Shown one piece after another: positions 13,945 to 25,265 of a stretch of 64,000 nucleotides of DNA (position 1 is its first letter; each line of letters begins with the position of its first letter). A program made the position numbers and the translations under genes. The notes below the pieces were generated by a model. The model was not told the DNA's origin and searched no databases. It saw nothing but the letters and a program-made list of their open reading frames with translations. Location of the stretch: the NCBI GenBank assembly GCA_946122785.1, contig CAMGYJ010000009.1:23719633-23783632 (forward strand), written 5' to 3'. The DNA is from Linum tenue (Eukaryota; Streptophyta; Magnoliopsida; Malpighiales; Linaceae).

Positions 13945-15281
13945 TAGGGCTGGGAATCTAGACCAAACTGTATGGAGAACCATGGTCTAGACCGTATCGT
14001 ATAGTTTGGTCTAGACCGTGAGACTGGAACTATGGTCTGGTCTGGTTTGCGGTCTCCTTCTTTATTGTGTGGTCTGGTCTGGTCTGGTTTGCGGTCTCCT
14101 TCTTTATTGTGTGGTCTGGACCACGGTCTATCGTAGTAAATCGCAACAGACCGTGACACACTACCTACTAACTCAAACCAAAATATACACTAAATTAAAC
14201 CTCAATTTGTGTATTTGACATAGTTAGTAAATACTCCGTTTAATACACGTATATTTACCCGTACGTACTTTATCCATATAAAACTTCTGTATCTGTATTA
14301 TTGTCAAGCCGTTTCAATAGTTTTCGTTCATTTGACGGCTCCCATACTAAACACGTATAAAATGCGTATAACATGTTTAATATCCGTATTTAATGAAATA
14401 AACTATTAACTTTACTATTTTTTATATTTATTATTTATAAAAATAATTAATTTTATATATGTATGACTATTAACTTACTATTAAACGTAACATTAGCTAA
14501 GAGACGAAATATAATACAAGTACGTATTTTGTACGTAACTTTCCCGTACCGTATTTTACTAACTATATTTTGAAGAACAAAGTTAGTTGATTCTTCATCC
14601 AGTTGAGAGCCAACAAATTGCCCAAATGATCGCTTATGTGTTATCTCCTTATCAAAGAACCACACAATAAATAATATTCATTGACCATGTCTAGACTATG
14701 GAGTCAATTAAACATAAACACTAGAAAAAATTCATTCACCTTGATGAGATAAGGAAAATTATTGAGAGATAAGCGACCATCTTAGTGGTTCAAAACGATC
14801 TCGACGTCATCATGAAGATTATCAACCGCGAGAACCTTTGATCATCCGACAGAGGGAGAGAAGCGGTAGCACAAAGAGAAATAGGGAAACAAAGTTTTGA
14901 TGTGTGTGTTTTTTAAAGGATACTGTATAGAGTCGTGGAGACTGGAGTGAGAGTTTGAAAATTGAAAAAACTCAATTCTCTCCTCATATATGTCTTCATA
15001 TTTAATTACAATCACAAATTTTTTGTTTCACAAGCATATTGGTCACTAGAATTTTTATTTTTATAGATACAGGCGAAGGGTTGGAGGGCGGAACAAGAGT
15101 AAATTTTTTTAACATGGTCTGTCTGGTCCAGATCGTACCGGATCGCACCGCACAAGCGTGGTTTGATCTGTACAATATAGTCTATGGCATGGTCCATGAT
15201 CTGTATTCCAACCTCTCGATCTAGACCACAGACCGTATTTATAATCTGGTCTGGTCCGGACCCCACCGTTTCCCACCCCTA
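13945..15281. mobile_element. Probable hAT-like non-autonomous element rich in GGTCTAGACC palindromes
   Basis: The left end TAGGGCTGGGAA is the imperfect inverse of the right end TTCCCACCCCTA (ending 15281), like hAT ends elsewhere in this window. Subterminal regions are packed with GGTCTAGACC and GGTCTGGTCTGG motifs, and a unit GGTTTGCGGTCTCCTTCTTT is tandemly duplicated at about 14046-14110. The flanks (AACCTATA left, AACGTCCT right) do not form a clean 8-bp TSD, so limits are uncertain. No transposase. Confidence 0.5.
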
Positions 15282-15346
15282 AACGTCCTATAGGAGGATA
15301 GTAAGGCAACCTGTTTCTTATGGGAATTACCGAATTAAACTCTGCA
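15033..15346. repeat. 314-bp direct repeat, copy 1
   Basis: It starts AGCATATTGGTCACTAGAA and ends AAACTCTGCA. Copy 2 is at 17213-17526, also 314 bp, with only scattered substitutions. The two copies bracket the Mutator-like element with captured ABCG exons. It contains the right end of the hAT-like element and about 65 bp beyond it. Confidence 0.92.
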
Positions 15347-15358
15347 CGTTAATTCCAA

Positions 15359-17174
15359 GGATGGTCACTGGGTTTACTAAAACTGTTCATGTTTGGTCAC
15401 TGCAAATATTTAATTTCATTCATGGTCACTAAGATTAATTCAATAGTTCAAGTTTGGTCACTCTTCGTTAGTTTTTTATAATGTGGTAGTCAACTATTAT
15501 AGTTGACCGTTAAATGAGTGACGTGACCATTAAAAAAATAATAAAATTTAAATATTTACAATTTCCACCTCATTTTACAACTATTAAAAAAATAAAAATA
15601 AAACTTACCTCCGCCGCCACTCCCCGGGCTGTGCTTCATTCTCCACCTGCCCTAGAGTGGCCATTCAGCCTCTCTCTTTGGAAAATCTGAAGCAGGGTTA
15701 CCATGGAAATCAAGCATCAGAAAATCAGAATCGGTCCAATTTCTGCGAAGAACACTAATCAAGTTGTTGCAGAATTGTTTTAACCTTCATGTCTTCCACG
15801 AAAGATGGGAAGCCTCCAATGGACATGAAAGTGACGAAACCGAAGACGAATGAAGCACAGGAGCCTCTGGCCTGGGTTCAGAAACAGAGAGAGTGTAAAC
15901 TTAGAGGCAGAGAACACAGAATGTCAACAAGATCTCGAAAGTAACGAACTTTCTTTCTTTCTTCTTAATTACCAGGATTGAGTTGTAACTAGTGCCGAAT
16001 TTGAAGTATATGGTTCCTATGCAAATGGTGACCATGATGTAGATGACGAGCCTAAGCCAGTAGTAACCGAAATCCCTTGACATGTTGACGAAGGAGCGCT
16101 TGGTCAGAGTGAAAGCCTACATCGGGAAATTAGCCTGGCTCCCTCCTGCATCAAGCACCGTCCCTTTCTGCAGATACCAAAAAATGAAATGCAATTCAGA
16201 AAATCATAATTGGCCTTCGTTCCACTATTTTGATAATCAGGAACAGAGCACTTACGACTTTGGAGATCTCATCCACCTTCTGCCTTGCAGCATAACAATA
16301 CTGAGAAGTTCGGTAGTAATCAACCAAAGTACGGATTGCTTCAGTTGTGGTGATCTTATCCAGAGGATCCTCCGATGCATCGAACTGATAAACAAACCAA
16401 AGGGTGGGTGAAATCAATCAAGCTAGTTTTCACTGGGGGAAAGGGGAGAAAAAGAAAAGAGAACAAAGGCGGGGTACCCGCAGTTTCATGGATCCTTTGA
16501 GAGTGGCCTTCACTTTGTCGAAGTCGGCATTGACGCATTGGAGGAAATGATCAGATGGGTTTCTCAAAGCAGGGCAGGGGAATCCGGCTTGCGCAAAGAA
16601 CTGTTTGATAAAGAAAATTACTATGAGATTGCAGAGATGGAGAAGGAGAGAACACAGAAAAGTAAAGAATCCATAGCGTGAACTGAACCTCGTAGGCATC
16701 TGAAGCCTGGCCGAAATACACTGTTTTGCCACCAGAGAGAAGGTAAAGTCGATCAAAGAGCTCAAACACTTCACTGCTCGGCTGGTGGATGGATGCAATC
16801 ACAGTTCTCCCGTCCCTCGACAGTCCACGCAGCGTCTGCGTTACAAAGAACGCCGAAGCACTCTTGAACCTTGATTAGTTGTAAAATGAGGAGGGATCAG
16901 AATAACGGTGGCGTAGATAGTGGAGGTAAGTTTTATTTTTATTTTTTAATAGTTGTAAAATGAGGTGAAAATTGTAAATATTTAAATTTTATTATTTTTT
17001 TAATGGTGACATCACTCATTTAACGGTCAACTATAATAGTTGACTGCCACATCAGCAAAAACTAACGGAGAGTGACCAAACTTGAACTATTGAACTAATC
17101 TTAGTGACCATGAATGAAATTAAATATTTGCAGTGACCAAACATGAATGGTTTTAGTAAACCCAGTGACCATCC
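15359..17174. mobile_element. Mutator-like (Pack-MULE type) element with captured ABCG exons
   Basis: Long terminal inverted repeats of about 250 bp: the left arm (15359-15610) begins GGATGGTCACTGGGTTTAC and its reverse complement ends the right arm at 17174. Each arm carries GGTCACT motifs spaced about 30-35 bp apart and ends inward at AACTTACCTCC. Between the arms lie several exons and introns of an ABCG transporter on the minus strand and no transposase. This is the structure of a Pack-MULE. The flanking 9-mers (TAATTCCAA and TTGCATATT) do not match, so no TSD is preserved. Confidence 0.8.
15620..16880 (-). pseudogene. Captured ABCG half-transporter fragment (ABCG11/15-like)
   Basis: Reading the minus strand from about 16860: [20 protein letters not shown], then [20 protein letters not shown] (the ABCG region after the Walker B and H-loop), an intron, [20 protein letters not shown], an intron, DKITTTEAIRTLVDYYRTSQ, an intron, and [18 protein letters not shown] with the first membrane segments, then a last piece with [20 protein letters not shown]. 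Plausible GT-AG introns remain, so the capture was from genomic DNA, not cDNA. The upstream Walker A region and the downstream membrane half are absent, and an in-frame TAG interrupts the exon before the TLTKRSFVN segment. It is a non-functional capture unless a short product is made. Confidence 0.85.
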
Positions 17175-17212
17175 TTGCATATTGGTCATTAGAATTTTTC
17201 AACATGGTCACG

Positions 17213-17526
17213 AGCATATTGGTCACTAGAATTTTTATTTTTATAGATACAGGCGAAAGGTTGGAGGGCGGCACAAGAGTAAAATTTTTTAACATGGTCT
17301 GTCTGGTCCAGATCGTACCGGATCGCACCGTACAAGCGTGGTTTGATCTGTACCATATAGTATATGGCATGGTCTATAATCTGTATTCCAACCTCTCAAT
17401 CTAGACCACAGACCGTATTTATAATCTGGTTTGGTCCGGACCCCACCGTTTCCCACCCCAAAACGTCCTATAGGAGGATAGTAAGGCAACCTGTTTCTTA
17501 TGGGAATTACCGAATTAAACTCTGCA
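17213..17526. repeat. 314-bp direct repeat, copy 2
   Basis: Partner of 15033-15346. It lies about 150 bp upstream of the Josephin-like gene start and so may contribute to that gene's promoter or 5' leader. The junction with the Mutator-like element has an extra 38 bp containing two more GGTCA-type motifs. Confidence 0.92.
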
Positions 17527-17676
17527 GTCTGCATCCTAATTGGTTTAAAACCCTAGAAACTCAAATTGTACGGGTCCTCCAAATTCCTAGCTACTCCAAC
17601 ACCAAAATTGTTCCCCAAAAGATCAGTATCCAGAAAGCGAAAACTGTCCCATCTGTTTTTCTTGCGGCTAACGGAG

Positions 17677-18358
17677 ATGGCGGATATCCCGAAGACTGTA
17701 ATCTATCACGAAAGGCAAAGGCTGCAGTTCTGCCTTTTACACGCTCTCAACAACCTCTTCCAGGTAAACAATCCATCTACCTGACTACCTCTCTTCCTTC
17801 CTTCCTTCATCAGAGTGATTAAAATTGGCATCACAATTCATGCGGGTGTTTCTTCTTTTGTTCTCATTTCCTTCTTGCCTGGCGTTACTGCAGCAAAAAG
17901 ACGCATTCACTCGACCCAGCTTGAATTCCATTGCAGAGAAGCTGATACTGGATGATCCCAACAAGCAAGGCTGGACGCCGTTTTCCGTTGTCTTCAAGCC
18001 CCACCACAATGCTTTCACCGGGAATTACGACATCAATGTCTTGATTTCCGCCCTGGAAGAGAAAGGCAAGACCGTGGTTTGGCACGACAGGCGAAATGGA
18101 GCTTCCACCATCGACCTCGAGAACCCTCAGGGGAGTCTTTACGGTATTGTGCTCAATGTCCCTGTTAGACGCTACGTTGGATTGTGGAAAGGCAGGCACT
18201 GGGTGGCCATGAGAAAGATTGATGGGGTTTGGTATAACCTGGATAGCGATCTTAGGCACCCTGTCGCTTTTGAAGATAGTGAGGAGGTTAGGGGGTTCTT
18301 GGATTACGTTATAGGTCATGGCTCCGAGGTTTTACTTGTCATGAACCATCAAGATTAG
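17677..18358 (+). CDS. Josephin-like deubiquitinating protease
   Basis: Two exons, 17677-17763 and 17894-18358, give 183 residues, the size of plant Josephin-like proteins that consist of the Josephin domain alone. Josephin proteases are cysteine enzymes that remove ubiquitin (ataxin-3 family). Exon 1 carries the catalytic cysteine block ERQRLQFCLLHALNNLFQ (Cys19); exon 2 carries the catalytic histidine block LWKGRHWVAMRKI and the YNLDSDL asparagine segment that follows. The Gln that stabilises the oxyanion is in RQRLQFC. The intron (17764-17893) has GT-AG ends and is in phase. The upstream 150 bp adjoins a transposon-derived repeat. All catalytic residues seem intact, so it is probably functional. 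Confidence 0.93.
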
Positions 18359-19933
18359 TGTTCTTTCCCCCCTCCTTTTTTCCTTCTTACTATTACATAT
18401 TCTGTTGTAGTGTCATGATGATTGATGTTCAGTGTATGCCTAGGTGTGCACTTTGAATACGTGTCTAGGTGTGTTCCTCTTCTTTTGTAACTAGATAGCC
18501 TTAAAGGGTGTAGAGTATCTTGGGGGTTTCAACTGTGTGTTGATGTTTACATTTAGTATGTACCACTGTTGCACACTAAGGGATGGTGGAAAGGCTTCTA
18601 TTCTTTTAGAAGGCTGTAAGCCATTCACTTTGCTTTTTTTGGCCCCAGGTTTTAAGCAAGCCATGACCTGTCATTCTCCTTATCACCAGTTGAAAAGTTA
18701 CTGTCCATTAGTTCCATCATGGAGGTCAACTAGATGCATTGCTTGCCCCTATCAGGATGTGAAGTATGGTTAACCTAATGAATCAGTGGTTACAGATATG
18801 TTTATGTCTCTTGGTATGTATTTCCGGCGTCATTACAGCGCATCCCATGTCTTACTGAAATGCATTTGAGATGTTGAATGCCCATTGTTAGCCAGGAAGT
18901 GGTTCTAAGCTGCCAAATGCACACCACCGCATCCTGATTCATCTTGAAACTGCTTCTGTTTATCTTGCAAAGCTGGTTAGCTAGATAGTGCCATTTCAGC
19001 CTCCCTCCTGTCGTCCATCAAAGTTGGCTGCTAGCTTTTTGTTGTTTTCCCTTGTCAAAGTCTTCTGTGAACTCTTTTTGGCACAAATATGCAGCAACCC
19101 TATATCTACTTACTAAAGATCAGTAGGTAGTATGCTCGTTTGAGTATAGCTTACCAACTGGCAAACTGTCCTAATTTGTTGGTCACATCTATCTTATTTG
19201 TTGGTCTTGTGTCTTGTCCAATCAAGTGAACAAGGCAAATACAATATAGATGCATCTAACATGCACTTCTGTGATTATGTCTACTGATGTAGAGACTACA
19301 CAAACACCTAACACTACACATCGATTCGTCACGGCACAGTAAATATTTGTCTGCTGTCATTCTATGTCACACCTGGTCTACTCCTGTCTCCGACCATATG
19401 AAAGGTTCTCCTGGGTTGAAGGTTCTAGGTTGTGAAAGATCGGCCCTTTCAACGTCGAGATCTTTGGTTTGCCTGGACGGCCGGACTGGATTGGACATGC
19501 CAGCTTTTTAAAGCACCTTTGACATCTATTTTGTCTTTTGATCGGAATCAGTTTCCAAGATTTTCACTTTGCCTTGGTTGGTTTTACCGAAAGATATGCC
19601 TTATCTGGAGAACCGCTTTTGCAAAGCTAAAAAGATAGGTGGAGGAATTCAGCAATGGAGTTTTGAATCCTCTGCCCTCAGGTCGAGTAAGTGGCAGTAT
19701 CTCCGTGTTTAGACCACCGGCTTCTTTGATTGTGGTGCAGGCAAAAAGAGAGCTTTGGGATTGCAGACGTGGGGGAAGTTGCACTTCCTTTCGTCTAATT
19801 TCCCACAAGCAGAAGCAGCAGCAGGGAGATACGAATCCTTCTTTCTTGAGTTCACACTTGGAAAAGTTTGCAGCCCGTTATATATACAATAACAATATGG
19901 TTCCCAGATAATTTTCTTTATGATGTTTCCTAA
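18359..19933. other. 3' UTR and intergenic DNA
   Basis: The left ~200 bases are likely the Josephin-like 3' UTR. Small open frames at 18537-18773 and 19639-19911 have no recognisable features. Nothing else is seen. Confidence 0.5.
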
Positions 19934-20165
19934 GGCCATGTTTACTTTCATTTCTGTTTCCTGTTTTTGAGAAAACAGATGTTGAAAACAGGTGAAAACG
20001 ACATTTTTTCGTTTTCGAAAACAGTAGGAAGCTGCCACTTTCTGTTTTCAGAGTTGGAAACGAATAGAAAACAGAATGAAAAGTAAACATGTTTTCTCGT
20101 TTCGTTTGCCAAATTTGTAACATGAAAACAGAAAACAGGAAACGAAAATGGAAGTGAACATGGCC
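19934..20165. mobile_element. Tourist-like MITE (PIF/Harbinger type), 232 bp
   Basis: The ends are inverted repeats: GGCCATGTTTACTTTCATTT on the left, with the reverse complement of the right end reading GGCCATGTTCACTTCCATTT. A TAA target duplication flanks it (19931-19933 and 20166-20168). The interior is built of GAAAACAG motifs and has no coding capacity. Confidence 0.88.
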
Positions 20166-21530
20166 TAAATGAAAATATTCCTTGAAATAATTACAGTTGT
20201 GTAGCTCTCCGTCTAGGAAAGACTTTTTTTATTGAAGTAGAAAAAGTTATAGTGCTAGAACTATGAAGGAATCTTCACAAAAGTAGTTTAAACGCAACTT
20301 AGATTCCACAGGGCATCAAACACCCACTTTTCAACTTTGTTCGAAAAGATTTGAGTCGTGTACTAATTATCTTATATATAATAGCGGACTACACTTTATT
20401 GGCCCAAACTTGTGACTACTGTTTCATTCTTTGTCGCCTACTGAAAACGGTCTTTGGGTCTCTCTTCCATCTACCACTATGGCCTGCCTCCGCGGCCGTC
20501 TCGCCTCCAGAGTTCGGTCTCCGCCACCTCCGTATACCTTACGCGAAACCCATGCCGCCTTGCCGCAAAGTCCGTGATTGCGGGTTGCCCTGCTGTCCTC
20601 TCTTTCTTCAGGGCCAAACTCACCTCAATTCTTCCATGGAGGACCATGCTTTTGTGGTCAGCACGCCAACCCGATTTTACTCCACACGCTACCCCTACCA
20701 ATTGTAGGTCTGTGTCTTTGCCCCTCTCTATGGTTGGTCGGGCGACCTAAGGTTTACTCCCCTCCGATTCCTCTCTATCTCCCCTCACTTTCCTCTTTCA
20801 CCGAGTTCTCAACACTTTGGATAGATGAACTGGTGAGTTCCCTCTGCTGTTTCTCCCTCTCACCCACAAAAATTGGCTCGCCTTTCTGGTTCAGAACTTT
20901 CCCCGTTGTTTCTTAGGGTGCGCTGGTGAAGGCAAGCGCCGATGTTCAGATTGGAAGAGGGAAAAAGCTCGGCGGCGACCAAGGAGGGGCGAAAGACCAG
21001 AAAGCAAAAGAAAATCCACCGAGAGGTAGGCAGTTTCAGTTTCACTGCAAAGTTGGAAGGGGTACGATTTTTGACTTCAATGTTCTGTTCAGGGGACCTA
21101 TGGAGTTAGAGCATCATTGTCGGCAAAGAGTTCACAGGTTTGGTTGAACCTGAGCCCAACTAGAGCTTCGAGTCTCTGCTGTTGGAGGTCAATTCACTTG
21201 AGAAGAAGCTTAGTTCGACGCCCAATTTACTGGTTCCCTTTGCTAAAAATCAATCTCGGTACTCAATCCTCTTTCTATGCAGTTCAAAATAAATAATCGG
21301 GAGATCGATTCATGCTATTTGGATTGGTTTTGGTCGTTAGTTTTGAGGGGGGTTTGATGTTTCTTTACATAGGGGATATCTGAATCAAAACCAACCATGT
21401 CAATTTAGTTTTATTGTTCTTCTCATGAATGTATGTTTGCTGCTAGATACTGTCTTGCAAAGGAACAAGTTTCGGCAACCATTGTGGAGGGACCCAGGAC
21501 AAGAAAAAGAAAGTGTTAAGGTGTACAAGC
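20166..21530. other. Intergenic, partly CpG-rich
   Basis: 20450-20720 and 20920-21020 are more GC-rich and hold short frames, but none matches a protein I recognise. They may be the decayed upstream part of the hydrolase pseudogene that follows. Confidence 0.35.
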
Positions 21531-22080
21531 CTATGAAAGTGGAAGGAGATGCTCAAGAATGTTCCGGATGCTCTTAACGTCGTCACCGTTGACTATCATT
21601 GTGAGTTGATTCTTCTTTTTCAATTTCTTCTACTAATTTAAGGTTAGCAGTGAGTTAAATGAACTCGGTCACTTCAGATATTGATTTGAGTCTTAACTTT
21701 GTGTTTGGAAGATGTGTTTGGAAGAATATGTTTGGGGAAAAGAGAGGGATCCCCCTAAAGATGAAAGACTGGTCCGATTTCACAAAGAAGTGTGAAACAG
21801 GCCACAAAGAAGTTCCCTGGGACATCCTCTAATCTTTGCTGGGAAAGCCATGGGGAAGGACGTTGATAAATATTCTACCATTCATTACATATTCTAATCG
21901 AACGGCTGAAGCACCAATAACAGGTAACATGTCATTATGATTACCACTCCAACAAGTTTCTTTCCTTATAAACTATTTTCCTTTGTTCTGTTCAAGAATG
22001 AGCTGCATGGTGGATGCCATGGTGAGGTGGACGTTGCAGCTTCAGCAGTAATATGCTTAGGGTGCCCACTTCAGGTTTGG
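21530..22080 (+). pseudogene. Decayed alpha/beta hydrolase, TEX30/NSL3-like
   Basis: Three pieces in order resemble the plant TEX30/KANSL3-like hydrolase: KWKEMLKNVPDALNVVTVDY (21537-21596), then PPKDERLVRFHKKV followed by SLGHPLIFAGKAMGKD (about 21750-21860, the nucleophile-elbow region, which in the family reads GKSMGSR), and SCMV then EVDVAASAVICLGCPL (22011-22074). The pieces lie in different frames with stops between them, and the elbow serine is replaced (GKAMG). Spacing suggests former introns. The downstream catalytic Asp/His part is not found. Confidence 0.6.
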
Positions 22081-22739
22081 TATCTTATTCATCATCATCT
22101 TCTTTCTTCATTTCCTGCTTAAGTAATTATTTGAAGACTCTTAGTTGTATTGTTTGGAACGTTTCTCCTGTCGTGCATGTATGATCAAGGATGGTTGCAA
22201 AAAATAGGCTATGCTAAACCAAGTACTTCCAGTAATGAGCAGGTCACTATTAGGTGCTGACTACGAAGTAAGTTCCCGCCTACTTAAAATTTGATGACTG
22301 AATATTATAGCAGTGGAAGAATGCGACCTTCGCCCTTTTCCCTTCAGTGTCATCTTAACATTCTGTTGGTTTTCCTAAATTTTGAAAGAAAATGTGTGTT
22401 AGGTTCATGATGCCTAATTCTCGGCTGTAAATTCATCATAGCTATAATGGGTTTCAAATCATGGGAGTGACCTGTATTGATTGAGTAGTTAGATGAACTT
22501 GCAGCCTTTCTTTTGTCTAGAATATTTTGCGATGTGTCTATTTGGTCATGCTTAGAGATATAAATACATCGGTCCAAAGAGAGGTTAATCTAGAATAGAC
22601 TAATACATATTTGATATTTGCACTGGTTGTTGAGGTTAACAATTAACTTCCCGTCCCATTTTATGAAATAGATTAATATCTTATGTTACTTTTGCTCTTT
22701 GTGCAAAAGCTTTACCAGTGCCACTATATGATGCTGGAT

Positions 22740-22919
22740 GGGGAGGTACGTGGTTAAGGAGTTGGTGAAGGGAGACCTCTTCTCCTGCCATCTCTACGGG
22801 TTTGACGTTTCCGAGATGCAAAGGAGTTTACAAGGGCGGTGAAGCTGCACAAGGTATACCGGAGTTGCAAGGTGACACGGTGGCTTGCTAATTCCACTGT
22901 GGTTGTCGTCGAGCTTTGA
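22740..22919 (+). pseudogene. Unrecognised possible coding remnant
   Basis: 22830-22919 reads EFTRAVKLHKVYRSCKVTRW and then LANSTVVVVEL with a TGA at 22917-22919; a second frame just upstream reads KGDLFSCHLYGFDVSEMQ. The composition looks protein-like but the pieces need a frameshift to join and I do not recognise the family. Confidence 0.25.
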
Positions 22920-23800
22920 TAAGAACTGCACCCAACCAATCCACATCCCTGTAATTGTACACGCAACCTAAGTGTTTCTCTCCCACTTTATCCTCTGTAT
23001 CAGCAATGAAGGCAAACTATTCATGTATCTTGATCATAGATGATAGAACGTTGTACCCCTGGTTGAATGTGATTCTTGATTGCTCAATCCTTATCATTAA
23101 TAAAATCAAAATGGTTGCTTAAGTTCATCATTAATGCTGCTAGCTTTCTTCAATCATTGTCGTTTATTTTTGTTTGAATTACACCAGACTGTACTTTCTT
23201 TGTTTTCTTCAATCAAAATGCTCTTACACTTTTTTTACTTTTTTCCATTAGCAAGATGATCAAGTCTCCTACTTTCAAAATTTCCTAACCCACACGATTG
23301 CCAGTGGCGCAACGATCCCACTTTACTGTCACCTAAACTCGCCATGATACATGATCATGTTATTGCAACTTTAGTTCCTGCTACGTAGTCACGGGTATTG
23401 GTTTGTAGATGGAACGTACGTCGTGGGTATTGATTAGTAGATGGAATGCCCACAAACATAACTCTCCACCTCCTTACATAGGACAGGAAAAAACTACAAC
23501 AACCTGATCTGACAATAAACAAAACTGTCCATCCATTCAGTACGACTGTGCAACTTAAGTCCCCGCGGCGTAGCAGCGGGCATTTTTTCTAGTAATCTTT
23601 ATAATTGAAGTCTGAGCGGTTGTTGGAGCATTTGATATAGTATAAGAATTTTTCCATCTAGGAAAAATCACCTTGAATGACTTTAGCCTCCATTCAAGAT
23701 TTTTGAAATTAGGGGAACTTGAATGGAAAGAAGTTTGTTTATGATATGTTGGGTTAATCGTACTTGGGAGATGTTTAGCTACAAATAAATGTAATCGACC
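22920..23800. other. Intergenic DNA
   Basis: No gene, repeat boundary or RNA is supported. A minus-strand frame at 23555-23839 is AT-biased and unconvincing. Confidence 0.4.
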
Positions 23801-23820
23801 ATATATATATATATATATAT

Positions 23821-24203
23821 GGTTATGTCTTCGGTGCACTCACTTTCGCCTCATAATCGTCATTCTGAGCAGGCAATTCATGTGAAAACGATATCAATCA
23901 TCACTTGTGGTATGATGAACAAGAACCACATGAATTTGTTCAAAAATTATTCAAAATTCACTTTAATTTGAATGATTCAGGGTTTAGGAATTTAGGGTTA
24001 GGGTTTACAATTTGGGATTTTGGGTTGAGATTCAAAATTGAAGGTTAATAGGTTAGGGTAATGGGTTGATTAGTTAGGATTCTATGTTATATCATCATAT
24101 TAGACTAATACAATCCATTAAATTTCAAAATTAATGTATTATAACCACTTTTAGAGGTGAGTGCACTGAATGCACCCAAAAAAATGAGTGCACCGAAGTA
24201 GCC
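23821..24203. mobile_element. Micron-like inverted-repeat element inserted in (TA)n
   Basis: The left end contains CTTCGGTGCACTCA (from about 23829) and the right end its exact complement TGAGTGCACCGAAG (about 24185-24198). (AT)n runs flank both sides (23801-23820 and about 24206-24227), as for MITEs that target TA microsatellites. No coding capacity. The exact ends are approximate. Confidence 0.6.
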
Positions 24204-24369
24204 AGCATATATATATATATATATATTATTTATGGAATACCGCAACTAATTCATAATGTGTATGAAAGTAACATAATATCGAATACATGAAAAGTAGGAT
24301 GCAAGAGGTATTTGAACAAGCACACTCTCTACATAAAATGAACCACAAGTATCTTTCGTGACTTGTGTG

Positions 24370-25178
24370 CAAAGCAGTTAAAATTGGGATTTTACCTAAA
24401 ATCGAAAACTGGGGTAAAATCGAAATCTTAAAATCGAATCGTAAAATCGTAAGATTTTAAGTACTATATAGAACATAACATATAAGAATATTAGTGAGGT
24501 AAATCATTAATAACACAAAGACACATAACATTTAAAATGATAATTATCAAGATTAATGTTCCAAAATTACTATTTTAATTGTTATTTAATGCGCAACTCA
24601 AAATAATTCATGATGAAGGGATAAAGCTCATGGGGTTTCCCTCTTGTTTTCATGTTGTGTCTAGGTAGTTTAACATAAAGTAATATTCCGACATCGTCTA
24701 CTAAGTATGATTTAAAACTAAAAATAATTGAACTCCAATAAAATAAGTAATGATAGTGGCTTGGTATAAATATATTCATTAATAAATAAACTAGTTAATA
24801 ATAATGTTAATTCTTGCATACTTCCAATACTAGGACATGCAATTGTCTTACCAATAAGTCAAATGGGACGAAGGATAATGGATTAACAGAGCCCTAATTT
24901 GATTATTTTTATTATTTTTAAATATTTTTCTAATAGAAAAACATGTGAGAAGATTCATGTCATTGCCCTTTGCGCTGAAACAGTTATGCTTCTTTTAAAT
25001 TGGCTCAAACCACATATTTTGTTCTCATACGATCAAAATCCGAGTTTGGTACGATTTTACGATTTTAACCCCGATTTTAAGGTCCACCGATTTTATAGTA
25101 AAATCAGGATCGGAATCCCTAAGTAAAATCCTAAAATCCTACGATTTTACGATCAAAATCCCGATTTTGACTGCATTG
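24370..25178. mobile_element. Non-autonomous hAT element 1 (809 bp)
   Basis: A perfect 8-bp TSD CTTGTGTG (24362-24369 and 25179-25186) flanks inverted ends CAAAGCAGTTAAAATTGGGA and (reverse complement of the right end) CAATGCAGTCAAAATCGGGA. Subterminal DNA is filled with AAAATCG and CGATTTTA motifs on both sides. No transposase frame. Confidence 0.9.
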
Positions 25179-25265
25179 CTTGTGTGTGAGTGCGACATCA
25201 CGTGCTGGTGCAGGAAACTAAATAACAGTATCACGACCACATCACATAATAGCATGGAATGGAAG

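Noticed and set aside
15033..17526. The 314-bp direct repeats as LTRs of a retrotransposon
   Set aside because: There is no primer site, polypurine tract or TSD at their edges, and the interior is a Mutator-like element with inverted arms.
20351..20916. Overlapping plus-strand frames (70-118 codons) in CpG-rich DNA as a gene
   Set aside because: Several frames are open at once, none has recognisable motifs, and there is no consistent start or splice pattern.
23985..24015. Telomere array
   Set aside because: Only a few imperfect TTAGGG/TTTAGGG words are present; it is a short interstitial stretch within an element.
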